Of a stretch of 55,419 nt of DNA, positions 41,872-51,932 are shown in pieces. The DNA is from Clostridia bacterium (GTDB lineage Bacteria > Bacillota > Clostridia > UMGS1883 > UMGS1540), in contig JAFZQX010000029.1 of assembly GCA_017620205.1 (NCBI GenBank), positions 1 through 55,419 of the forward strand, read 5' to 3'. The translations under genes were made by a program, and so were the position numbers. The stretch's first letter is position 1; each line of letters begins with the position of its first letter. A model generated the notes under the pieces. That model was not told the DNA's origin and searched no databases. It was given only the letters and a program-made list of their open reading frames with translations.

Positions 41872-43336
41872 GCAAAAAATATGTTTTAAGTTCATCACCG
41901 TCCCATACAACTTTTTCCACAAATCTTTTTAAATACGCACGTTTGCTGTCCGTAGTCAAATTGTTTTCTTTCAAAGAATTTATATTTCTTTCCTTTTCTT
42001 TTAAAAGAGCCTCTCTCTCTTTTTGGAGGCGGTTTATCTCATCTTTTACTCTTTCAGCAAAATACCCCTCGCCTTCCGCCAAAGCGTTTATAAGGTTTTC
42101 TATTTTCCGCGTTTTTCTCTTTATTTCGTCATTTATCGCTTTTATTTCGCTTTTTTCGTTTTTTCCTTTGTAAAGCTCCTCAGCGGAACGCTCCCTTAAA
42201 AGCGCCGAAAACACCGCGTCGTCCGTAAAAGCGCCGGGCAAATTTGAAATGCCGCAGCAGTTTGTACCGCAGTCAAGTTTACCGCTGCAAATATAATCAA
42301 ATTTATCTGAATTATACCGTTTTTTCGCCCGCATTTCCCTGCCGCATTTGCAATATAAAAGACCCTTTAAAAGCGCGGTTTTTCCGTCTCTGCTTCTCTT
42401 TTTTCCCGCCTTTTTCTCCGAAAGGATCTCCTGCGCCGCCGTATATTCTTTGCCCGTTATAAGATACGGATGTTCTCCCGCCGCTATTACAAAACTCGTG
42501 ATGTCGGCCGCGCCCGTTTTTCCGCGCCTTCTGCCGTATGGCATTATGCCTTTTCCGAAATCGTCTTCGCTAAAAGTCACCTCCGCGCCGCGCTCCTTAA
42601 AATATCCGTATGTGTCTTTATCGCACGCGGCGTATACGGGATTTTTAAGTATTTCTTTTATGGCGGTTTCGGAAAAGCCGTTATTTAAGCGTGTTTTAAC
42701 TTCTCTCTCCGAAAGCTTCCGCCGCACCGCAGAAACATTTTTTAAGTTTAAAAAAAGAGAAAAAATTAGCTTTACCTTGCGGCTTTCATCCTTATTTTCG
42801 CAAAGTCTGAAAAACGTGCGCTTTTTTCCGTTTTCCAAAACCTCATATTTTTCCGATTTATATCCCGTAGGCGCAGTTCCGCCGAGCCAGCGTCCCGTTT
42901 TGGAAAGCATGTGCATGTTGTCTTTTACCCGTTCGGCAATGGTCTCACGCTCAAGCTGGGCAAAAACAGAGGCTATATACATCATGGCTTTGCCCATGGG
43001 CGTGCCGGTATCAAACTCCTCTTTAACGCTGATAAACGCAACGCCGCGCCTTATAAGCTCCTCGGAAAGCGCTGCAAAGTCGCCTACATTTCTTGAAATT
43101 CTGTCAAGCCTGTAGCAAACGAGTGCGCCTATCTTCCCCTCTCTGATATCTTTTAAAAGCCGTCTGAACTCAGGTCTGTCCGTATTTTTCGCGGAAAAGC
43201 CCTCGTCCTCGTAAACCTCAAACTCGCCTCCGCCCATTTTCGTTTCTATGTAATTTTTGCAGAGTTCTATCTGGTTTTCTGCAGACTCTCCCCTGCCCGT
43301 CAGAACGGATTTCCGTGAATAAACCGCGATTTTCAA
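41867..43336 (-). CDS. Large serine recombinase (integrase/excisionase of the element)
   Basis: This 489-residue protein starts at TTG 43336. The N-terminal resolvase domain has IAVYSRKS with catalytic Ser10, VCYRLDRISRNVGDF and FDTGTPMGKAMMYIASVFAQ. The recombinase domain (about 160-300), a zinc ribbon (YCKCGREM...DYICSGKLDCGTNCC) and a coiled coil (about 385-450) follow, ending FVEKVVWDGDELKTYFLP. This is the full layout of phage and transposon large serine recombinases (SpoIVCA, TnpX type). Its 3' end lies in the attachment site, as is typical. It is convergent to the feoB 5' part's direction but separated by the whole cargo. Confidence 0.93.
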   Translation of the reverse strand: MKIAVYSRKSVLTGRGESAENQIELCKNYIETKMGGGEFEVYEDEGFSAKNTDRPEFRRLLKDIREGKIGALVCYRLDRISRNVGDFAALSEELIRRGVAFISVKEEFDTGTPMGKAMMYIASVFAQLERETIAERVKDNMHMLSKTGRWLGGTAPTGYKSEKYEVLENGKKRTFFRLCENKDESRKVKLIFSLFLNLKNVSAVRRKLSEREVKTRLNNGFSETAIKEILKNPVYAACDKDTYGYFKERGAEVTFSEDDFGKGIMPYGRRRGKTGAADITSFVIAAGEHPYLITGKEYTAAQEILSEKKAGKKRSRDGKTALLKGLLYCKCGREMRAKKRYNSDKFDYICSGKLDCGTNCCGISNLPGAFTDDAVFSALLRERSAEELYKGKNEKSEIKAINDEIKRKTRKIENLINALAEGEGYFAERVKDEINRLQKEREALLKEKERNINSLKENNLTTDSKRAYLKRFVEKVVWDGDELKTYFLP

Positions 43337-43718
43337 AATACACCCACGCCTTTTTGCTTTTTTAATAAAATGTATGAAGCATATATTTAAAAAATAAACA
43401 TAAAGTATAAAGTGTCATGAAAAATGAACACACAAAAATACATATTGTGTCTCAAAAATGCGGATATTACCATAGCGCGGGCGGTTTTTGTCTGTCGCTT
43501 TTTACGGCAAAAAACTCTCTTTTATGCGTTTCTCCCGGGGATATAATTGCGTTTTTGTATTTCTTTGAGATTTTTTTAACAAAAGAAGAGCGAAAAAATC
43601 GAACTTTTTTTGCGAAAAAAGCAGGAAAATACAGTATTTATATAGAATTATAATATATTATAATCCGGAGCGATTATACCTATATGTATTTTTAGGAAAA
43701 CTACCGAGGGAGTCTTAT
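43337..43718. promoter_or_regulatory. Divergent control region between recombinase and glgB
   Basis: This 382-base AT-rich gap separates the recombinase start and the glgB start. Two TATAAT boxes (43649-43654 and 43659-43664) lie 54-70 bases upstream of glgB, but neither has a good -35 at 17 bases. A 78-codon frame at 43417-43653 lacks a ribosome binding site and recognisable features and is not accepted as a gene. No riboswitch is recognised. Confidence 0.5.
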
Positions 43719-45593
43719 ATGAACGTACAGAAAACAAATGACAGGTTTTGCATGCTCCCGCCTTTCCAGAAAGGCGAAAGCAATGATATTTACAAGTTTC
43801 TCGGCTGCCATAAGGAATGGGGCGGCTATGTATTCAGAGTTTGGGCGCCGAATGCCGACAGCGTAAGTCTGGCAGGCGACTTCAACTCCTGGGATACGGA
43901 GAAAAATCATATGACGTCGATAGGCTGGGGCGTTTGGGAAGCGTATGTAGAAAACGTTTCCGTGTATGACAAATACAAATATTACATCACAAGACGCGGC
44001 AAGAGCGTATATAAAAGCGACCCCTATGCGTTTCACGCATGCACCCGTCCCGAAAACGCTTCAAAGGTTTACGATCTTTCGGGCTATAACTGGGGCGACA
44101 GCGAATATCTGTCTTCTCGCCAAAACGGAAACAACCTTGAAAAACCGATAAATATTTACGAAGTCAATTTAGCCTCCTGGAAAAAATACGGCGACGGCAA
44201 CTATTTAAGCTACAAGGATCTTGCAAAACAGCTTGTACCCTATGTAAAAGAAATGAACTATACGCACATAGAGCTTATGCCCGTTTCCGAATATCCTTAC
44301 GATCCTTCATGGGGCTATCAGGTCACAGGCTACTATGCTCCTACTTCAAGATACGGGACTCCGCATGATTTTATGGAGTTTGTGGATACGTGCCACAAAA
44401 ACGGAATAGGCGTAATACTCGACTGGGTAGGCGCGCATTTCCCGAAAGACGAAAACGGTCTTTACGAGTTTGACGGCACATGCTGCTATGAATACAGCGA
44501 TCCCTTAAAAAACGAACACAAGGACTGGAACACACGTATTTTTGACTACGGCAGAGGCGAGGTTATATCCTTCCTCATTTCAAACGCGTCTTTCTGGCTG
44601 CGCGAATATCACATAGACGGTCTGCGCGTTGATGCCGTGGCGTCCATGCTGTATCTCGACTACGGCAGACAAAACGGTCAGTGGCGCCGCGCCTCTGACG
44701 GCGGAAACATAAACCTTGAAGCGGTTGAGTTTTTAAAGAAACTCAACAACGCCGCTTTCGCGGTTAATCCGTCAGTACTTATGATTGCCGAAGAATCGAC
44801 GGCTTTCCCGATGGTTACAAAGCCTCCGTTTGTAGGCGGTCTCGGTTTTAACTTCAAGTGGAACATGGGCTGGATGAACGATATGCTGAGTTACATGTCT
44901 CAGGATCCGCTTTTCCGCAAAGGCTGTCACAATATGCTGACGTTTTCTTTGACATATGCTTTCTCCGAGAACTTTATACTGCCCATCTCGCATGACGAGG
45001 TTGTTTACGGCAAGCGTTCTCTTTTCAATAAAATGCCCGGCAACATGGATGAAAAGCTTGCAAACTTCAGAGCTTTTACCGCGTATATGACGGCGCATCC
45101 CGGTAAGAAACTCACGTTTATGGGAACGGAGTTTGCGCAGTTTAACGAGTGGAACTACGCAGAAGAGCTTGACTGGAATCTTTTAGAAAATCCGCTTCAC
45201 CAAAAAGCGCAGCTCTTTATTAAAGACTTAAACAAATTCTATCTCGACCATCCGCAGCTTTGGGAAAACGAAAGCGGCTGGCAGGGATTTTCGTGGATTA
45301 ACGCGGACGACTGCAACAACAGCGTTATCACATTCAGAAGACTTGATAAATCCGGCGGCGAGCTTATAGTTGTATGTAACTTCTGCCCCGTCGAACGCAC
45401 AAACTATCTTATGGGCGTTCCGCGCAAAGGAAAATATAAACCCATATTTACAACGGATAAGGTAAAATACGGCGGATGCGGTACAAGGCTTATGCCGCTT
45501 AAAACGCGCGACAAGAATATACACGGCTTTGACCAATGCTTAAGCCTTCATATCCCGCCCATGTCGGTCACTTTTTATCAGTATGCGGAATAA
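43719..45593 (+). CDS. glgB: 1,4-alpha-glucan branching enzyme GlgB
   Basis: This 624-residue protein makes alpha-1,6 branches in glycogen. It has a CBM48 domain (YVFRVWAPNADSVSLAGDFN, about 30-120) and a GH13 catalytic barrel with GLRVDAVASML (nucleophile Asp305), IAEESTAF (acid Glu358), PISHDEVVYGK (His425-Asp426) and LTFMGTEFAQFNEWN. Length is normal. First gene of the glycogen operon on the element; the gap to glgC is 82 bases and includes a small AAGGAGA/TCTCCTT palindrome. Confidence 0.95.
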   Translation: MNVQKTNDRFCMLPPFQKGESNDIYKFLGCHKEWGGYVFRVWAPNADSVSLAGDFNSWDTEKNHMTSIGWGVWEAYVENVSVYDKYKYYITRRGKSVYKSDPYAFHACTRPENASKVYDLSGYNWGDSEYLSSRQNGNNLEKPINIYEVNLASWKKYGDGNYLSYKDLAKQLVPYVKEMNYTHIELMPVSEYPYDPSWGYQVTGYYAPTSRYGTPHDFMEFVDTCHKNGIGVILDWVGAHFPKDENGLYEFDGTCCYEYSDPLKNEHKDWNTRIFDYGRGEVISFLISNASFWLREYHIDGLRVDAVASMLYLDYGRQNGQWRRASDGGNINLEAVEFLKKLNNAAFAVNPSVLMIAEESTAFPMVTKPPFVGGLGFNFKWNMGWMNDMLSYMSQDPLFRKGCHNMLTFSLTYAFSENFILPISHDEVVYGKRSLFNKMPGNMDEKLANFRAFTAYMTAHPGKKLTFMGTEFAQFNEWNYAEELDWNLLENPLHQKAQLFIKDLNKFYLDHPQLWENESGWQGFSWINADDCNNSVITFRRLDKSGGELIVVCNFCPVERTNYLMGVPRKGKYKPIFTTDKVKYGGCGTRLMPLKTRDKNIHGFDQCLSLHIPPMSVTFYQYAE

Positions 45594-45675
45594 CTTGGTT
45601 TCCACAAGGAGAGGTCTCCTTATATTATAGACAATATTACAGACAACGTATAAATGCTTTAGTGAGGTGATTTTA

Positions 45676-46860
45676 ATGAACAATCGCAGTAAGAATTGTA
45701 TTGCAATGCTGCTTGCAGGCGGTCAGGGAAGTCGACTTAAGGTGCTGACTGAAGAAAATGCAAAACCCGCCGTACCGTTCGGCGGTAAATACCGTATTAT
45801 CGATTTTCCGCTTGCAAACTGCGTTAAATCGGATATTGACACGGTGGGTATTCTCACCCAGTATCAGCCCTTTGAACTCAACAGCTATATAGGAAACGGA
45901 CAGCCTTGGGGCCTCAACCGCAACTTCGGCGGTGCGTTTATTCTCCCTCCCTACCAGAGGAGTAAGAAGACGGAATGGTATAAGGGAACGGCTAACGCTA
46001 TTTATCAAAACATAAATTTTGTTGACCGTTACAACCCCTCGCATGTGCTCATAATCTCGGGCGATCATATTTATAAAATGAATTACAAAAATATGCTCCG
46101 CTACCATATTGAGCATGGCGCGGACTGCACTATTGCGGTTTTAAACGTTTCGCTTCAGGAGGCTTCGCGTTTCGGCATTATGAATGCGGACGCGGACGGC
46201 AAGATTTACGAATTTGAGGAAAAGCCCAAAAAGCCGAAGAGCACAAACGCTTCAATGGGCGTTTATATCTTCAAGTGGGACGTACTCCGCAAGTATCTTA
46301 TCGAAGACGAGGCGGACGATACTTCCTCAAACGATTTCGGAAAGAATATAATTCCGAAAATGCTCGCAGGCGGCAAAAAGCTTTATGCTTATCCGTTTGA
46401 CGGGTATTGGATGGACGTTGGAACAATCGAAAGTCTTTGGGAAGCTAATATGGATCTTTTAGATCCCAACAGCACCTTTAAGCTCAATGACCCGAAATTT
46501 AAGATATATGCCAGAAACTATTCCGTTTCGGCAAGCAGAATATCAAAAGCAGCTCAGGTTGAAAACTCTCTTATAACCGAAGGCTGCGATATTGAAGGTC
46601 ATATTTCCGACAGCATTATTTCAACCGGCTGTACGGTTGAAAAGGGCGCTTATGTTCATAAGAGCTTTATTATGCCGGGTGCCGTTATAGGCAAAAACGC
46701 GCATATTGAATACGCCATTATAGGCGAACGCAGCATAATCGGCCCGGGCGCTAAAATCGGCAGCGAGCAGGATGAATCCGGAAAGCTTTCTATTTCCGTT
46801 GTGGGCAACGACAGAAATATAGAACGCAACACGGTAATCCAGGCAGGCGACGTAGTTTAA
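45676..46860 (+). CDS. glgC: Glucose-1-phosphate adenylyltransferase GlgC
   Basis: This 394-residue protein (ATG 45676 behind GAGGTGATTTTA) makes ADP-glucose. The nucleotidyltransferase domain has [48 protein letters not shown] and [11 protein letters not shown], with [10 protein letters not shown] for glucose-1-phosphate. A left-handed beta-helix follows (about 285-390). It is the catalytic subunit in species that also have GlgD. Confidence 0.96.
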   Translation: MNNRSKNCIAMLLAGGQGSRLKVLTEENAKPAVPFGGKYRIIDFPLANCVKSDIDTVGILTQYQPFELNSYIGNGQPWGLNRNFGGAFILPPYQRSKKTEWYKGTANAIYQNINFVDRYNPSHVLIISGDHIYKMNYKNMLRYHIEHGADCTIAVLNVSLQEASRFGIMNADADGKIYEFEEKPKKPKSTNASMGVYIFKWDVLRKYLIEDEADDTSSNDFGKNIIPKMLAGGKKLYAYPFDGYWMDVGTIESLWEANMDLLDPNSTFKLNDPKFKIYARNYSVSASRISKAAQVENSLITEGCDIEGHISDSIISTGCTVEKGAYVHKSFIMPGAVIGKNAHIEYAIIGERSIIGPGAKIGSEQDESGKLSISVVGNDRNIERNTVIQAGDVV

Positions 46861-46882
46861 CTCTGAAAGGTGGGATAAGTAG

Positions 46883-47998
46883 ATGAAAATGTTTGGAATA
46901 ATATTCTCAAATATATATGACGCCGAAATGGGTGAGCTGACACGTGTGCGCACTGTTGCATCCCTTCCCTTCGGCGGCAGATACCGCCAGGTTGACTTTG
47001 TTTTAAGCAACATGGTAAATTCAGATATAACATCTGTAGGAATAATAACTAAATATAATTACAAGTCGCTCATGGACCATTTCGGAGACGCGAGCGATTG
47101 GGATTTAAACAGAAAAAACGGCGGTCTTTTTATAATACCTCCCTTTTCCTCGGGACAGACAACAGTGTACCGCGGAAAGCTTGAAGCGCTTCACTCCGCA
47201 CTGCGATTCCTCGAATCAACAGACGACGAGTATGCTTTAATGTGCGATTCAACTATTATCTGCAACATAGATTATAAAGCTGTTTTAAAATCGCATATAG
47301 CTTCCGGCGCCGATATCACTGTTGTTGCAAACAAAGACTCGGAAGATACGGATACATCCCAGGAGCTTGTTTTATCTACCACAAAAGACGGCAAAGTAAC
47401 GGATCTCGCAATAGACACCATACCCACGCCGGATCAGGTAATGGGAATGGGTATGTATATAATGGAAAGGACTAAGCTTATAAAGATAATCGAGCAGTCC
47501 ATATCCCACGGTCTTGCGCATTTCGAAAGAGACTTTATGCAGAAACAGTTTATTGCAGGCAGCCTTAAAATAAACGCTTATATTTTTGACGGCACGGTAC
47601 TCAGAAACAAGAGTATTTCATCATACTTTGACAACAACCTCTCTCTGCTTGACAGAAAAATAAGCGGCGATATATTTAAAACAGAACGTCCTATCTATAC
47701 AAAAGTTCGCGATGAAGTGCCTTCATATTATGCCGAAACAAGCACGATAAACGACTGTATCGTTGCGGACGGCTGCGTTATCCGCGGCACGGTCGAAAAC
47801 AGCGTTATTTTCCGCGGCGTTTATATAGAGCCGGGCGCAGAAGTCAGAAACTGTATTTTAATGCAGGGCACAAGAGTTAAAAAAGGCGCGAAGCTTACAA
47901 ATGTTATTGCAGATAAAAATGTTTTAATCACAGATAACACAACCTTGGCAGGCGCACCCACAGCGCCGTACATAGTTACAAAAGGATTGACAGTTTAA
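46883..47998 (+). CDS. glgD: GlgD, regulatory-type paralogue of GlgC
   Basis: This 371-residue protein is related to GlgC but lacks the catalytic GGxGxRL loop (MKMFGIIFSNIYDAEMGELT at the N-terminus) and shows SLPFGGRYRQVDFVLSNMVN, TEY-less GLFIIPPF and a shorter beta-helix end. Firmicutes GlgD forms heterotetramers with GlgC and raises its activity. GGTGGGATAAGTAG precedes the ATG. Confidence 0.93.
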   Translation: MKMFGIIFSNIYDAEMGELTRVRTVASLPFGGRYRQVDFVLSNMVNSDITSVGIITKYNYKSLMDHFGDASDWDLNRKNGGLFIIPPFSSGQTTVYRGKLEALHSALRFLESTDDEYALMCDSTIICNIDYKAVLKSHIASGADITVVANKDSEDTDTSQELVLSTTKDGKVTDLAIDTIPTPDQVMGMGMYIMERTKLIKIIEQSISHGLAHFERDFMQKQFIAGSLKINAYIFDGTVLRNKSISSYFDNNLSLLDRKISGDIFKTERPIYTKVRDEVPSYYAETSTINDCIVADGCVIRGTVENSVIFRGVYIEPGAEVRNCILMQGTRVKKGAKLTNVIADKNVLITDNTTLAGAPTAPYIVTKGLTV

Positions 47999-48020
47999 AG
48001 TATAGATTAAGGAGACACTT

Positions 48021-49463
48021 ATGAAGATTTTATTTGCGGCAAGCGAAGCCGCACCGTTTATCAAAACAGGCGGCCTCGGAGATGTTGCCTCAGCTCTGCC
48101 CGCAGAGCTTTCAAAAATCCAGGGAAACGAAGTTGCTGTTTTTATTCCCTATTATTCGGCTATTAAATATAATAAGGAATTTAAAGTTGAATATATTACT
48201 TCTTTTTCCGTTCCGCTGGCATGGAGAAACATTTACTGCGGAATATTCAGAGCCAAAAGAAAAGTAGGAAGAAAAACCGTTACCTATTATTTTATTGACA
48301 ATGAATATTACTTTGACCGCGGTCATCTCTACGGTGACACGGACGACGGCGAAAAATTCGCTTTCTTCTCAAAAGCGATTTTGGAGTCACTACAGCACAT
48401 CGGCTTTTATCCCGACGTTATTCACTGTAACGACTGGCAGACAGGTTTTCTGCCGCTTTTCTACAAGGCGTTTTACAGAAATATAGAAGAATATTCGCAT
48501 ATTAAAATAGTTTACACTATCCATAATATTGAATATCAGGGCAAAGCGGACCCGAATTTCCTGCCGGAAGTTTTGGGCGTTTCGGAATACTGGCGCGGCG
48601 TTGTAAGCTTTGACGGACTTATAAACGCAATGAAATCGGCTATCGTTTTGTGCGACAAGCTGACAACCGTATCCCCAACGTATTCGCACGAAATACTCTT
48701 TGCGTATTTTGCAAACGGTCTTGAAAAGATTTTGCAGGAAAATTCCTACAAGCTCGTAGGTATACTAAACGGTATTGATACAAAACTGTTCGATCCCAAG
48801 ACCGACAAGAGTATTTACAAAAACTTCTCTCACGGGGAACTTGAAGCGAAAGCCGAAAACAAAAAGTTTTTGCAGCAGCAGCTGGGTCTTGAAGTCAGCG
48901 ACCAGATTCCTATGTTTGCGATGATTTCGCGCTTCGTGCCGCACAAGGGTATTGACCTTGTAGAGCGCGTCATGGAAGATATGGCGCAAATGAATATTCA
49001 GCTCGTTCTACTCGGGACAGGCTATGCAAATTACGAAAACACATTTAAATATTACGACTATGCTTATCAAAACAAAATCTCCGCAAATATCAAATTTGAC
49101 GGCCCGCTTGCTAACATGATTTACGCCGGCGCGGATTATTTCTTAATGCCGTCAAAGAGCGAGCCCTGCGGCCTTGCGCAGATGATTTCAATGCGCTACG
49201 GAACTATTCCGATAGTCCGCGAGGTAGGCGGTCTTTACGATACCGTCACCCCCATCAATACGGAAACGCTTGAGGGGCGCGGATTCACGTTTAAGACGTA
49301 TAACGCATATGATATGCTTGACGCCGTAAGACGCGCGGAAGACTTCTTCTATCAGACAGAAAAGCGCGCCAAGGTGGTTGACAATATTATGAAGAAAGAC
49401 TTCAGCTGGAAAGGTTCCGCTACGCAGTATATGAATATTTATAAGGAACTTTGCGGCGGCTGA
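48021..49463 (+). CDS. glgA: Glycogen synthase GlgA (GT5)
   Basis: This 480-residue GT-B enzyme transfers glucose from ADP-glucose to glycogen. The ADP-glucose motif KTGGLGDV begins at Lys15. Further family motifs are HCNDWQTGFLPLFYK, ILNGIDTKLFDP, MISRFVPHKGIDLVERV and the C-terminal MPSKSEPCGLAQMISMRYG with REVGGLYDTV. Length is normal. Preceded by AAGGAGACACTT. Confidence 0.96.
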   Translation: MKILFAASEAAPFIKTGGLGDVASALPAELSKIQGNEVAVFIPYYSAIKYNKEFKVEYITSFSVPLAWRNIYCGIFRAKRKVGRKTVTYYFIDNEYYFDRGHLYGDTDDGEKFAFFSKAILESLQHIGFYPDVIHCNDWQTGFLPLFYKAFYRNIEEYSHIKIVYTIHNIEYQGKADPNFLPEVLGVSEYWRGVVSFDGLINAMKSAIVLCDKLTTVSPTYSHEILFAYFANGLEKILQENSYKLVGILNGIDTKLFDPKTDKSIYKNFSHGELEAKAENKKFLQQQLGLEVSDQIPMFAMISRFVPHKGIDLVERVMEDMAQMNIQLVLLGTGYANYENTFKYYDYAYQNKISANIKFDGPLANMIYAGADYFLMPSKSEPCGLAQMISMRYGTIPIVREVGGLYDTVTPINTETLEGRGFTFKTYNAYDMLDAVRRAEDFFYQTEKRAKVVDNIMKKDFSWKGSATQYMNIYKELCGG

Positions 49464-49518
49464 CTGCCAATAACAAAGATTATACACAATTTTATTTCGG
49501 AAAGGACTTTTAGGACAA

Positions 49519-51927
49519 ATGAGATTATCACAGGATTCGGCTTTGCGCATGCTCAATGACGAGTGCATGCAGAACTTTGGCTGCAAAGCCGAGGAAGCAA
49601 CAAAAAAACAGATTTACAAGGCTTTATGCATATCGGTTAAAAACCTGCTCGCAAAAGAGCGCGCCGATTTTGCAGAAAAGACGAGAAAAGGCGGAAAGAA
49701 ACAGGTTTACTACATGTCGATGGAGTTCTTGGTTGGAACGTCACTTCGCAACAACCTCTACAACCTCGGCATCATAGACCCCTTCAAAAAAGCTATTGAA
49801 AAAAGCGGTTTCGATATAGAAGAGCTTTATGCTTTAGAACCCGACGCAGGTCTCGGAAACGGCGGTCTCGGAAGACTCGCCTCCTGCTATATGGACAGCG
49901 CGTCCTCGCAAAGCATTCCGATGACAGGCTTTTCAATAAGATATGAATTCGGAATATTCAAGCAGAAAATAGTTGACGGCTGGCAGATGGAATTCCCCGA
50001 CAACTGGCTTGATATGGGTGATGTTTGGCTCAACTGCCGCGAGGATGACAGCGTAACAGTTAAGTTCGGCGGCTCTGTTCATGAATTCATGGAAGACGGA
50101 AACTTTAAGTTTAACCATGTTGATTACACCTCTGTTGTTGCCGTTCCCTATGATATGTATATTTCGGGCGCGGGAAGCAAAGCCGTTAACAAACTTGTTT
50201 TGTGGAGCGCGAAATCCCCGAACAGAATAGATATGTCTGCGTTCTCGCGCGGCGAATACGCAAAGGCGCTTGAACAAAACACAATTGCAGAAGTTATTTC
50301 AAAAGTATTATACCCGGCGGACGAACATATTGAAGGCAAAACTTTAAGACTTCGCCAGCAGTATTTCTTCGTGTCCGCGTCACTCCAGAGCGTTGTAAAC
50401 GCGCACTATAACAAATACAAAACGCTTGATAACTTCGCCGATAAGGCGGCTATCCATATAAACGATACGCACCCGGCTTTATGCGTACCGGAGCTTATGA
50501 GAATACTTATGGACGAATACGGCTACGGCTGGGATAAGGCTTGGGAGATCACAACAAATACGCTCTCATACACAAACCATACAGTCATGAGCGAAGCACT
50601 TGAGCGCTGGAGCGAGCACCTCTTCTGCCAGCAGCTTCCGAGAGTTTATCAGATAGTTTGCGAGATCAACCGCCGTCTTATGGAAAAACTCAACACTGTT
50701 TACGCGGGCGATATCCCGAAAATAGAATACATGGCGGTTATCGCGGGCGGCGAAGTACGCATGGCTAACATGTGCCTGGCATGTTGCCACAAGGTAAACG
50801 GCGTTTCAAAGCTGCACAGCGATATACTTACAAAGTCTATTTTCCATGACTACTATAATATAATGCCCGATAAATTCACAAATGTTACAAACGGTATCGC
50901 TTACAGACGCTGGCTGTGCCAGTCAAACCCCGAGCTTACCGAATATTTAAAAGAGCTTATCGGCAATAAATTCTTAAAAGACGCCGCAGCCCTTTCGGAT
51001 TTAATGAAATACGAAGGCGACAAGGAAGTTTTAGCAAACCTCCGCAAGATTAAAAAGGCAAACAAAGTGCGCCTCTCTAAATACATCGAAAAAGCAAACG
51101 GCATAAAAGTAAACCCCAATTCCATTTTCGATGTTCAGATAAAGCGTCTTCACGAATACAAGCGTCAGTTATTAAACGTTTTGCATATTATGTATATGTA
51201 TAAAAAGCTTAAAGCAAATCCCGCGCTTGACATACCGCCCAGAACGTTTATATTTGCGGCTAAAGCTTCAAGCGGATATATGATGGCAAAACAGATCATA
51301 AGTCTTATCCACGCCGTTGCGGATACAATAAACAACGATCCCGAAATAAACGGCAAGATAAAGGTTGTGTTTATTGAAGACTACAAAGTCTCACTTGCCG
51401 AGATCATTATCCCCGCGGCAGAGATTTCCGAGCAGATTTCAATTGCCGGAAAAGAAGCTTCGGGTACGGGCAACATGAAGCTTATGATAAACGGCGCTGT
51501 AACTATCGGCACGCTTGACGGCGCAAACGTTGAGATAAGCGAGCAGGTAGGAAAAGAAAACATGTTTATCTTCGGCATGACGAGTGACGAGGTTGAAGCA
51601 AAATGGAAAGAGGGCTACAACCCCGAATATTACTACAACACAAACAAAGACCTTCGCGAAGTTATCGACATGCTCGTTGACGGCACATTAGGCAAGACGT
51701 TTTACGATATCAAGCATGCGCTTTTAAAAGGCAATTACGGCGTTGCGGACGCTTATATGGCGCTTGCGGACTTTGAGGATTACACACGCGCGCATGACGA
51801 AATTTCAAAGGTTTATAAAGATAAAGACAAATTTACGAATATGTCTCTCGTAAATATCGCGAAAGCGGGTATCTTCTCTTCGGACAGAGCAATACTCGAA
51901 TACGCAAAAAATATTTGGAAGCTGTAA
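49519..51927 (+). CDS. glgP: Glycogen/alpha-glucan phosphorylase GlgP (GT35)
   Basis: This 802-residue enzyme releases glucose-1-phosphate from glycogen. It has YYMSMEFLVGTSLRNNL, EPDAGLGNGGLGRLASCYMD, NDTHPALCVPELMRILMDE and the pyridoxal-phosphate motif ASGTGNMKLMINGAVTIGTL with Lys654. Length fits bacterial phosphorylases. Position next to the synthetic genes puts synthesis and breakdown under one transcript. Confidence 0.96.
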   Translation: MRLSQDSALRMLNDECMQNFGCKAEEATKKQIYKALCISVKNLLAKERADFAEKTRKGGKKQVYYMSMEFLVGTSLRNNLYNLGIIDPFKKAIEKSGFDIEELYALEPDAGLGNGGLGRLASCYMDSASSQSIPMTGFSIRYEFGIFKQKIVDGWQMEFPDNWLDMGDVWLNCREDDSVTVKFGGSVHEFMEDGNFKFNHVDYTSVVAVPYDMYISGAGSKAVNKLVLWSAKSPNRIDMSAFSRGEYAKALEQNTIAEVISKVLYPADEHIEGKTLRLRQQYFFVSASLQSVVNAHYNKYKTLDNFADKAAIHINDTHPALCVPELMRILMDEYGYGWDKAWEITTNTLSYTNHTVMSEALERWSEHLFCQQLPRVYQIVCEINRRLMEKLNTVYAGDIPKIEYMAVIAGGEVRMANMCLACCHKVNGVSKLHSDILTKSIFHDYYNIMPDKFTNVTNGIAYRRWLCQSNPELTEYLKELIGNKFLKDAAALSDLMKYEGDKEVLANLRKIKKANKVRLSKYIEKANGIKVNPNSIFDVQIKRLHEYKRQLLNVLHIMYMYKKLKANPALDIPPRTFIFAAKASSGYMMAKQIISLIHAVADTINNDPEINGKIKVVFIEDYKVSLAEIIIPAAEISEQISIAGKEASGTGNMKLMINGAVTIGTLDGANVEISEQVGKENMFIFGMTSDEVEAKWKEGYNPEYYYNTNKDLREVIDMLVDGTLGKTFYDIKHALLKGNYGVADAYMALADFEDYTRAHDEISKVYKDKDKFTNMSLVNIAKAGIFSSDRAILEYAKNIWKL

Positions 51928-51932
51928 TTTAA

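Noticed and set aside
43417..43653. 78-codon frame between recombinase and glgB, considered as a recombination directionality factor
   Set aside because: No ribosome binding site, odd composition for a soluble small protein, and no recognisable features. Kept only as part of the control region.
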